DNA of 64,000 nucleotides from Pollenia angustigena (lineage: Eukaryota; Arthropoda; Insecta; Diptera; Polleniidae): assembly GCA_930367215.1 (NCBI GenBank), contig OV884060.1, forward strand, positions 208,881,253 through 208,945,252. Reading direction: 5' to 3'. This document shows positions 12,401 to 24,400 of this stretch, in pieces. Below the pieces are notes generated by a model, which was not told the DNA's origin, did no database searches, and saw only the letters and a list, made by a program, of their open reading frames with translations. Position 1 is the stretch's first letter; each line of letters opens with the position of its first letter. The position numbers and the translations under genes are program-made.

Positions 12401-15400
12401 CCACAATGTAAATACGAATGTTTGCAACGGAAAATATAAAAAAAATACACAGAGAACAGAAAATTTGATTTTTTCCCTTCCCGCTTGCTTCTCTACACCG
12501 TTCGCCAACAAACACCAAAAAGCATGTCTTAAAAATTATGGAAAAAATCACCGTCTGAATCTAGTGTAATGTAAAAAATGCACAAGACAAATAATTATGC
12601 ATCAGAATCAAAATCTTCTGACTCATCAGCCAATGCAATTTTTTTAACATGTTGTTGGTATTAAAAAGTTTTAGCATTTGAGAAGATGGTACAAATTTGT
12701 CACAGCAAACTGAATTATTTATTCAAAAAATAGCTTCTTATGACTCATACTGCATTCTGTTGCGAGTTTTAGTTGTATTCATTATAGGAAAGACTTGTTT
12801 AAAACAAGCGTTACGTGTTATTACGGAAAGCTTGTTTAAAACTATTTAAGCAAGCTCTTGAAAAGGTTTTACCCACATCTTGGCCAAATCGGTCTTGTCA
12901 TTGCACAAATGGCATTTATACTAGCCTTTAAAATCCCCAGCGAAAAAGGCTTTTTAACCAAAAAACCCTTTGGGGATTATTAAGTAACTGTTATCCCCCA
13001 TTACAAAACAAATCCCCTATTTGGGGACAAATTCCCAAGACTAACGCTGCATACGACGCACAGTGCTTTGTCCCCATATAACGAAGGGACATAAATAGAA
13101 GGAGTTGTTGGTACACTAGCATAAAATAGCTTAGTTAAGAAAAATATGAATTTTTGGACAAATCGGTCCAAGGACACGCCTACCTCCCATGAGTCCTGAA
13201 ATGGAAAAATGTAATTTTAGCTTCAATAATGCCCACATAACTACAAAAAAATGGGCATGCTAATACACACACAATTAGCAACGTGTGTACAAATTTTCAC
13301 TTAAATCTGAACAAGGACTCAAGGTCCTGCCATATATCCTTTTTCTTAAAAATGCTATAGTACCTACAAATCCAATCGTAATAAAATTTGGTATGGAAAT
13401 TGATATTTGTTAGAGATATATGTGTGCCGAATTTTGGTAGAATCGGATTATTAATGTGAAAAATACAAAAACATCATTAAATGAAAAATGAGTTAAAAAC
13501 GCTTCAAATGCTCTTGCAAAAATAACAAGTAAGAAAGTATAATCAGTCAAACCCGACCATGTGATACCCTATAGTATAGTATTTAAAAACAAATTTCCTA
13601 GAGTGTAATCTCTTTGGGACCCATGGGCAATCATGGACCCGCCAGAACAAAATTATGTTATGAGGTTAAGATTCGTTTAAAAGTTCTTTCTCCCGAATAT
13701 TGTTTAGATTTCTTAAGCTCCGTATATGAGTTTTTTGGATGAGGGTTTATATGGAACCTATAGTTTATTTTAGACCTATCTGGACAACATTTTGTCATGA
13801 CTTAGTAGCTATCGTAAAAATCACTGTCGCCAATTTGTATGTAAATACTTATATTTTTAAGGAAGCTGGCATTAAAAGCTTTTTCGGGAGAATGATTTGT
13901 ATGGGAGCTACGTTCTAAAATAAAAAGATTCCAATACAATTTGATGAGCTGATTTTGATTGCAATAAAATTAGTTTAATTTAATCTTGCCGATGTAATAA
14001 GAAAAAAAAAAAAAATGAAAATAAAAATTGTATGCGTTTTCCCGTAAAGCACTAAATTGTAAAATATGAAAACATATATTAGTGCCATTATTTGGCTTTA
14101 TTTATAAACCTTTTATCGTCAATAAGTGGTGGATTTTTCTTTTAATAAAAATAAATAAAACCAAATAATACTCAAATAATATGCTTATGTAGGTTAAATA
14201 AATGTGAAAAAATGCGATATTTTTATTTTTTTTTAAATTTTAGCTACACAATAACAGATGTTGTTAAATTTAGTTTTTACACATTTTAATTATGTATCAT
14301 CATAACTACTAGAGTCTTCCGAAGACCAAATTTCGCACAACGAGGAACTTAACTCGGCCTGCTCAACTACCCCATCTTCCAAATCAACATTTTCCTTCTG
14401 TATATATTTCTCAATATCGGCTGATACAAATTTATGTTTAGTCTTTACACACAGCTGATCTATTTTTCCTATTTTGCCAAATTCACTAGTGATTGTTGTT
14501 GGAAATACTACAACAAACGCAAGAGCAACAAAAACAAGAAAACAAAGTTGCATGTTGTTTTTGCAAATATTGATTTCAACTTAAATTTGAAAGACAGAAG
14601 TGGCTAATTGAATTTTAACTTCTTTTGAATTTTTAATATAAAAAGGTTGGTCATAAAGCACGTAGAGCATTTATGTAAAAAAATTTTATTTTTTTCTTAA
14701 TAATAAACTAATTTATTAATAGATACTTATGCCCAATTTCACCAATTTATTTAAATATCAATTAATATTAAAATAAATTTTTTCATATAATTTTTTATTT
14801 TTTTACATGAAAAACAAATTTTAAACATAAATTGATATATAAATATTGTTGGTGAAATAGGCCCTAAGTTTAAAAAAAAAGAAATATTTGTAATTTTTTA
14901 CAATTTTTGTTTGTTTATAAACTTAAACAATTATTGGGATTGATCTACCACAAAAATAGGTGTGCATATAACGTATTACTTTATCCTGCTGAAAATTACA
15001 TAATTGTAGCGCACTCTGATTAAGGGGTACGGTAAGGTGCACAATTTGACTTTAATATTTTCTCAGTATTTCTTTTTTAAATGTTTTTTCATATAGCTTG
15101 TAACTTTACTTAAACATTTTAGCTCTATAATAAAAAAACTTTAAAAAAATTTGTGAAATTAGACCTATTTAAAGTGCATTTTTTGTTAAGTTGCGGTCAA
15201 AAACCGGCACTAATCTTTTTACGGTCCTTTTAAGAACACTATTTGCTAAGAAAAAACGAAATAAAAAAATGTCTGATTTTATATGATTTTTTTTAAAGTT
15301 CAAAAAAGTTTTGTAATTTTTGGTTTTTTTTTTGTAAAAAATATATTTTTTTTTGAGCGATAAAAACTAACTTAAGTTAATATTTTTAATAAAAACTGTA

Positions 15401-18400
15401 TTATTGTCAAATTTTGAACATACCAAGGTTCACAAAAAAAATAACATTAAACTCTTTTTTAAAAAAATGAATTTTTGAGAGTTATTTTCTTGAAGCAATT
15501 CAATTCATTTTTTTTTTATTCATTAATTCTTTCTTAAATTTGACTGAATTTAGCGACCTCTGGCGGAGTCTAGGATAGTCACACGAAATCAATTCCAAAA
15601 AATTTTTATGAGTTGTGTTGTTATCTATCGATCAATATATCTTTTATCACATTTTGAGACTAAAATTTTTTTTTGATTTTTGTCTATGGGACAAAGCACC
15701 GTGCGACGTCTCTTTTTACTTGATGGCTAATGGTGTAGAGAAGAAAGAGGGGTAAGGTAAACAAAAAGATTCGGCTTGTGCTTATGCGATTTTTTTTTAT
15801 ATTTATCTTTAAATTAATTTCTTTTCTTCGGTTAGGTTTTATTCTTTTTCTTGCACCCAACTTTCACGATAATATTTCCCCCTATTTTTTCGATTGTTAG
15901 CGAGCCGGGTAGAGACGAAAGAAGGTTAGAAAAAAAGACATGAATTGTGTTTTGTGTGTTTAATTTTGACATATCTCTTTACACCTATTTGTGTTTTATT
16001 CACAGGGTTTAAAAACTGTCGAACAAAAACCGAAAATTTGTGTACAACTTTTCGCTTTTTGAGTTGGTTTGACAGCGACTGTTTTCATTTAGGCCGGGTT
16101 TTTGAGATGTGGATTAAGTTTAAACTAAGCTTAACGTAGTCTGAAACTCGAATATTTTCGGCGAAATGATTTTTTTTTAATATTTTATTAAAGATGAACA
16201 TTTTAAGCAAAACAAAGCTGTTCCGTCAAAATTTTGTATACAAACTTGGTAATGGCGGCACAACTCTGTTTTCAGATTAACTAAACCTAGTTTTACTGAG
16301 ATCTCAAAAACCCAGCCTTAATGAATTCGACGTTGTTGCTTTTACTTTTTGGCCAATGACAAATGAAGAAGTGGAAGAAATGGCAGTTTATTATTTTGAC
16401 TGCAGTTTTTTAAACTCTGTTTATTCTTATTTCGAAGTGACAAGTGCTTAATAAAATATAGAAAAAAACATATTTATAAAATCAATACACATCAAAATTA
16501 TGTGTAATAACGAAACTGTAAATATTTTTATACGAATAAGTCTGGGTTCACACTATGAACGTTTTCTTTCAGAAAGTCTGAGTTTATTGGTGAGAGGGAA
16601 AGAGAACATGCTGTTCCGTTTTTTCCCTCTTGCCTATAAACTCAGACTTTCTGGAAGAAAACTTTCATAGTGTGATCCCAGACTAAGAAACTAAGGCGGC
16701 ATTTATACGATGTCTTTTCAGACATATAGTGCAATCGCTATAATATGAACACCCTAATATATGAACACCCCAAAATATGAATACTTATTTTCTTCCATTG
16801 ACTACTCTAAAATATGAACTTGTGCAAAAGCTTTGAAATATGAACGAACAACTTATAGTTGTATTTTTAACGGTTTTTTCTACCTGCACAGTGTTAAAAT
16901 CAAAATCAATTTTAATGCAACTGAATAATAACTTGGGGATTTCACTAGCTATCGCTTTAAAATTGTCTTCAATTGTTAATCAAAACAGTTTTACATACAC
17001 TTTTTAGTTAGTTCTTACATTAACATGGAGTTCTATATACATTTTTAAATATAATTTTAACGTGAAAAGTTCAAATAAATGATTTAAAAAAAAGCATACG
17101 TTTTGAACTTTAAAGAGAAAAATCAGAAATTTTAAAAAATTTAGAACATTTAGGAAAATGTATTACTAATTTAGAGAATAAATTTTTTTTCTTTAATGTT
17201 CTAACAATACGTTTATTTGAATTGGAAAAAGAAAAATGTGCGGTCTTCCGAGTACCCAGAAAATGGAAATTGCATGCACCGATGGTTTTTGATAATGAGA
17301 TACAAAAAGATCACCGTTAGCGGACACGGCGAATATCTGGAGATTTTTAAGAGAGCGGGGCGTTTTAAACTGATTGAATGAAAGAAAATCAAAGACTTTT
17401 TCGCATAACTTTAAGTTTGTTTTTATTTTTAAAAAATCAATAGTTTTTTAAATCCAATGAACAATAAATATAAAAAAAAAAAAGTTTAACATTAGAAACT
17501 TTTATTTTTATGGAAAAAAATTTTTAAAGGGGAATTAGATGCCATTCGCAAATATGAACAATCTTGCAAAAGTGAACTGGCTTTGTTTCAATTAGTTCAT
17601 ATTATCACGATTGCACTGCACATGTTTTATTCATTCTCTTTTAAGCATGCTACCAAACGATGTCTTTCCAAACATGTCTGTTTTCTTGTCTAATTGTCCA
17701 ATATACGTATACATACTTACATACATATAAAAAAAAAATGACAACTCATTTTGTGCCTGTTTAGCAACCCCTCTTTCTTCTCTAGCCCGAACGTAAACAA
17801 ACAACACAAACGTGTTTCTAAGACATGTCGGAAAAGACATCGTACTATTGCCGCCTTAGGAAATTAGAAAAATCAACACCGCCTGTAAAAAAAAAATTCT
17901 GAAAATTTAAGAAGTTTTTGGAAGTTTCTTAACCCCGGTTCTCCACGTAGCAGGCGCGGATTCAGGGGGGGTGAAATAAGGAAATTTCCCCCCCGTAAAT
18001 TATAAAAATATGTTTTGTTTATTTCGATAATACAAGAATACCCATTAATATTATCTTTTTTTAATGTACACAATTTTTGGAAATCCCAGCAAGGTTTTTT
18101 TTTGTTTTTTTTATTGAATCTCTAACGAAATTTTCAATAAGTATTTTTTTGTTTTTTTATTGAATCTCTAACCAAATTTTCAATAAGTATCCAAATCTTC
18201 ATCCTAATATTTATTTATTAGATATTTTCAATGAAACATCTAGTTTAATGTATTCAAAACTTCCCAGTAAAAACTTCGCCTACAAAATAATGTGTTGAGT
18301 AATCAGAAAAACATAAGAGCACTACTAACAATTCTACTGAAAGAACCAATGAATTTTACAAGGGAAGTCCCAAAATGAACGCATTAAAAAGTAAGTCATT

Positions 18401-21400
18401 ATTTTTTTACCTGCACACATCCAGAAAAAAGTAGTTATAGAAGTTGTTATAGATGTAGTTATAGATGAAAGCTACAAAATAATGAGTTAAAGAAGCTATT
18501 CATTTTGAAAAAGTAGGCGAAGTTTTTACTGGGTTATTATTCTACATTCAATCCCAGCAGGTGCCATCTATGTATAACCAAAGAGTAAACGTTTAACTTG
18601 ATAATGCGTGCGGTTGAATTATTAAAAAGCCTTAGTATTTGTAATATTTATGTACATACATATATATGAGTTATATGAAAAAAATTCCTATTTGATAATT
18701 TTTGACGAACGCAAGGATTTGTCGGGGAAAAGCCAGATTTCCTTATCTTTAAAATATTTCAACATACAACAAAAAGTTGTTAGGGAAGAATTGTTTTGGC
18801 TTTGTTGTAAAAGCATTTGAAGAGCCTTCACAGGATATTGATTATGACGCTGATGTGTCAATTGATGCGATGGCACTATCATCAACAGTTCTTAAAACTT
18901 TGACGAATTTTAGTCTTGACCTAAAAAACTGTATAGGAGTTGAAACTAATGGGTGTCGTTTGATGTCAGCAGAAAATGGAGCTGTTTAAAAATTCTGGAA
19001 ACCGCGACAAATTCGAAACAAACGCCTTGCTATTTCCCGTAAATCAGGCAAAACACGTTTTTACTAAAGTATTTGGGAGCCAAACTCTCTACATTATGCG
19101 AGACAAGATGGGTGGACAGTCACGACTCAGCTTTACACTTTGCAACAAGTGTACATCATATAGTAGAAGCTTTGGAAAAAATATCTGAGTGGAAAGCTAG
19201 AGATACTTCATCAAGAGCCTTATATTAAGGAACTCACTTAGAACTTTTGAATTTATTTGCGGAATAAACATATTAAGTGTGATACTTATTGTAACACAGC
19301 CGCTTAGTATCATTTTACAAAAGCACGATATAGATCTTCAAAAAGGATCAAGCCTTATCAAAACTTTGATCATGTGCCTTGAAGAAAAAAGAAATAAAGC
19401 CGAAGAACAATTTAAAGTGATTTTTAAAAAAGTTAAAGTTATTTGCGTTCAAATCGAGGTTCCAACCTTAAAAACAAGATTTGAACGAAATAATTACATC
19501 CAAAATGTTGAAGATTTCTACCGAGTTGTAGGTTTCATTCTCTTATTGAATTTATTTTAGAAGATCTCAAAACACCTTTCCAATAGATATCTTTAATGTA
19601 TTGAACATACCAAAACTTCTACTCAAAGTGTAATCAAGTCATATACAGATATAAAACTTTTAAAACCACAACTCGAGATAAACACTTACTAACATCTAAA
19701 CTTGAGCCTGAACTGTAGCATTGGCAACAAACATGGAAATTATCTGAAAATCTATCAGATAACGTTGTAGATGCTTTAATAAACTGTGATGAAGATATCT
19801 ACCCAAATCTAATGGCGATTTCTATTCTGAGAAAAAAATGCTACAGTATATGCATGTAACACTTTTTCATGTTACCTATAATCACTCGAAGTGTTACATG
19901 TTGTACAACTTCAATCGAACAGAATTAGCTGCCTTTATTTACAACTATTACATTTTTATTATTAATGTAGTTCATTAGCGATTTTTAAAACTATTCGACT
20001 ATTTGCTGCACACTTACTTTATGGTTTGGAAACAGACATTGACATCACTTATTGCTTGAACAAATTTAAAACGATAATAAATACATAGAATTTTCCACCA
20101 AAATAAAAAAACGATTTAATTCAAAATGAAGTATGCCGTTTTTTTCATCTTTATCCATTTTAATTTTAAACAATCTTTTGACAAAACTTTTAAAATATTA
20201 TGACAAACAAAATAAAATATTGGTTGTACAAACAAAGTAGTAAGTACCAAAGTTGTAAAACAGGGCAGTATGAACCCTTAAGTAAAAGTAAGGGTAAAAC
20301 ATGTAATATGTTTTGCATGTTTTTCATCAACATTTTCACAAAAGAACTTGAAAATTTTTCCCACAGTTGTATTTTTTGTACAAACGAACACAAACTGTAG
20401 AACATGTAACATTAATGCAACATTTTTCTCAGAAAAGAAATCGCCATAAGAAAAATATTTCAAATTTTCGTTTCAATGCTCGTAAGTAATGCTACGAGCG
20501 AGAGGTCATTTCCTACCCTTCGTCGAATAAAAACATGGCTCGGATCAACAATGACAAACTGAACATAGACTGTACTATCTAAATTTGCCTCGCAAGGAAA
20601 TCATAAATTGCTTATTTAAAAAGATTAGTTTATTTTAATTTATATTGAATATTTTATTTAACCTTATTGTTGAGTTTTTTTAATATAATATACACAAATT
20701 GCTTTTAATAAACTTTTAAAAACAAATTTTTTTTTGTATCATAAAAAATTTCCCCCCCCTAAGGCTCAAGCTGGATCCGCACCTGCCACGTAGCAATATT
20801 TATTGCGGCAATTGTCAAATTTGATTGCTCCATAAAATTTGCGACGTATAGACCGCTTATTGCCATGAGTGGCAATCCATTGCGCAATGACTGCTCTTCT
20901 TTTTGCTTGAGCAATTATTGCTTAGCAATCTGCTGTAAAATGAGTTGTCATTTATCTGAAATTTCATTTCTCTGTACGTTTGTTTATTGCAAAGCAATTT
21001 CACGTGTTCTCCAGCAATATAGGCAGCAATTATTGGTCCATTGTTCTGTCATTGCTCTGCCGAAGTTTTTGCTTGTACTATCAATAAAAATTGCTACGTG
21101 GAGGCCCAGCGTAAAAAAAGAAATACAAAGAAGAAAGAGGGGTTGCCAAGCAGGCATGAAATGAGTTTTGATGTTTGTTTATGTGAATTTTCATGTTTTT
21201 AATTTATATGTATGTTTATTAGACATGAAAACACACATGTTTGGAAAGACATCGTGAAAAGACAAAAGGTTTTTGGAAGCATGTTCAAAAGAGTATGCCA
21301 AAAAGAGACATGTCTGGAAAGACATTTGTAAATGCCCCAACTTTACACGATGTCTTTTTAGACATGTCTAACAAACACGTCTGATTTGTTTGTAGGCGAT

Positions 21401-24400
21401 CAGTTTAAACGGTGTCAGACATGTTGAACAAACACGTTTGTTTTGTTTCTAGGCGATCAGGGTAGATAAGAAAAAGGGGTTGCTAAACAGACACGAAATG
21501 AGTTAATTTGAAGTGTCAGGTTAAGTGAGACCTCGATTATCCGTAACGGACAAATAAAGTTCTTATCTTATTATCAAAAAGTAATTTCTTTGGGAATACA
21601 AAATTTTAATTTCAAAAGATTTTGTTATTCGTGCTTAATTCCCAGTTTTTATTCTTGATTTTTTTTTTTTTTTTTTTTTGGATTTGTGTGCAAGATATGT
21701 TAAAATCTATATGCTTGCAATGGCAAAACCTTAGGTTTATATGCCAGGACTAAAAGATTTGTATGCTATTCCTTCACATACAGTTGCTTTCTATTAAAGG
21801 AGGTGCTCCAAGGATTGCACAGAACGAACTATACCATCATATAGGAAGCTGGAAATCCTAAAATCCACTCCACGGATACTTTCGAATTGAATTTTGAATG
21901 GTCTTCCACCAGTAGCTAGTTTTATTTTTTCCTTTTAAGAGTTTTGACTGGAACTCTACCAGTAGTTAACGAGTTTTAAATGGTCCTCCACCAATATCTA
22001 TCAATTTGAGTACAAAATCGTTGGCCACTTAATTCCACATTGTTTTCACAAGTAAAAAGTAAGGTTAAAACGAAGGCATGTAATTAATGCTGAGACCCGA
22101 AAAACCGTAACAATTTACGGTTATACGACGCCACACATCAACCAATGCGGTGAAACGCAAAACGCACGAAAGACAGACAAACAAGAACGACCTGATTGTC
22201 CTTAAAATAATGACAACGAGCGCGAGCTGCTTCCTCGTTCAGAGCAGTTTTACGAATAAGAGTGCTTTTTATATAAAATTTACTAAACGTTAAATCACTT
22301 GCATTGTGAGAACCGCACATAGGGTTGCCATACGTACTGTTTTAAGCAGTACATGTACTGATTTTTTGCAATTGTACTGTTGTATGCACAACTCCTAAAA
22401 CAGTACGCAAATGTACTGTTTTTTACACTTTGTACAGTTTTTTTGTACTGTTTTGTTTGCTCAGTCTATATTTAACAGTACTGGCTTACAAAAATTATGT
22501 TGTGTTAAAAAAAAGTTCTAAAATAATAACGGTTTAATTCACAAAAATTTCTTGTTTCAGCTTTAATGAATACAATAGTTATCAAACACTTTTTGTTTTA
22601 TAAACCATAAGAGTTTTTACGCTGTGGTCATTGTTTTCTCATAAATACACAGTAGAAATCTAAATTATAATGGGTGGCTCGTAGCAGTGGTATATTTTCA
22701 TGTTGTTATGATTTTATGGCTACCTCTTCCAATAGTCTTTCCCTTTCCACACCTGAGAAAGACAAAAATAAAATCTAAATTTTTTTTAATTACTAAAAAA
22801 ATACTTATTCCAACACAATTATCGTTAATTTTTAGAATCACGTGAAATTGAAAACAAAAAAATTTGGATAATTTGAGGACCACAACTACTGAAATAAGAA
22901 AAAGATAAGTTAATTTTTACAAAAATTTTATTGAAAATATTCATCGTTTTCAATTTCACTTGATTTTAAATATTTTCAGATTTTGTGAAATTAAAATAAA
23001 CCAAACTATTTTTTTTTTGGATTTTATAGATTAATGGCCAATTTCACCAAGTTTAGGTTTAATTAACTTTCATTATAAAAGTCAAAAAACCTATTGTTTT
23101 AGTAATAGTTAATTAAAGCTGAACTTGGTAAAATTAGCGTAAATAATTTAAAAATTGTTTAAAATTGGAAAATTAATTTAGGAAACAAACATTTTCTCAA
23201 ATTCGAAATGATTTGTTCAACTATGTGCGTAGTGAAAATTGCTTTAAATACGAATATGTTTAAAAAAAATCGTACTTACACAATCAATAAGTTAATTATT
23301 TTGAGCTAAGTAAGGCTTTTCTCCTTTTTTATATGGCTTACAGCAATGTTATCGTTTTCCTGGATAAATGATTCGTTTGTGGTGTTTGCTTTTTTAACTC
23401 AAATGGAGTAATTTCATATATTTATGAAACGTTACACATTTTAATGGCCATTTTCTTATTAGGCGATTATCTCTTTTCCCAACGAAAAACTGCGCATTAA
23501 AGAAATTTGGTTTTGTCAATGTCTCATTTGCTTCGAGTTTATCGCAAAGCTAACCGGCACTCATCTGCCAATTATTTATTTTCCTTTCATTTGCCGTACA
23601 GATAAATTCAATCAGCTGACTCCCAACTTTTACGTGTATTTTGAGTGGCGTTGCCAGCTGAAAACTTTGTTTTTTGTCGGTATAATGAGAAACCCAAAAT
23701 CGTTAACGGACAATAAATTTATGTTGACATTAAGTAACAGACAGTTTGTCGATACATTGAGAAAATGGCCATAAGTGTATTTCTTTATATAATTGTTGTT
23801 CAAAAGTTTAAAATATTTACCCCAATTTCACCAAGTTCAGTTAAAACTAACTTTTACTTTAACTTCCAGCTTACAATATGTCTTGACAGCTTTAACTGAT
23901 AGTTTATTATAGCTGAACTTTGTGAAATTGGGGGTTACTAATTAAAACAAATGGTTAAGTTTTCGTCAAAAAAATTTACTGTTTTTTTCTGGATTGTACT
24001 GTTTTTTGTATTCAATGTACTGTTTTTCCGAATTTAAAATCTGGCTACCCTAACCGCACATTAGCTAAAAGTTAATAACAACAAGTTTGTAAAAAAAAAA
24101 AAAGTTTACTTCGGTTCATGGGTTAAAAATATGTGCGCCTGTTTAATTTACCTTTCTGGGTTTATATCAATGCTGTTAGCTTTATTAATTTATTTTATTG
24201 ATCTCATGAATTGTTATTTGTTCAAATATATTAAATTAAATATAGCGGTTTTCACCCTTGATAGTGAAGTCCCTTGCAGACCTTGTGAATCTTACTAATT
24301 AAGTTCAAGCACTAAAGCCCTTATGACACTACATTTTTAATGCATTGTTCAAGTTTTGGTGAACAGTGCATATATAAAGTAATAGAAAAATTTACCAAGT

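Larger units (their letters stand above)
17951..20785 (+). mobile_element. 2.8-kb hAT element inserted in a MITE
   Basis: The ends are CAGGCGCGGATTCAG and CTGGATCCGCACCTG (15-bp inverted), with exact 8-bp duplications CCACGTAG at 17943-17950 and 20786-20793. The empty site is readable in copy 1 of the host MITE. Runs of seven to eight G or C mark both inner ends. It contains a broken DUF4371-type transposase and a further inverted element at 18263-18533. Confidence 0.9.
17933..21111. mobile_element. TAA-flanked MITE, CCCCGGGTCTCCACGTAG family, copy 2 (split)
   Basis: The ends are CCCCGGTTCTCCACGTAG and CTACGTGGAGGCCCAGCG, with TAA at 17930-17932 and 21112-21114. It matches copy 1 (11695-12387) before and after the hAT at 17951-20785. 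Removing that hAT leaves a MITE of about 340 bp. Confidence 0.85.
22320..24052. mobile_element. 1.7-kb hAT-type element, TAGGGTTGCCA ends
   Basis: The ends are TAGGGTTGCCATACG and TCTGGCTACCCTA, with exact 8-bp duplications ACCGCACA at 22312-22319 and 24053-24060. Both ends carry many gtactgtttt motifs. No transposase is visible, so it is non-autonomous. It carries two nested small MITEs. Confidence 0.9.
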
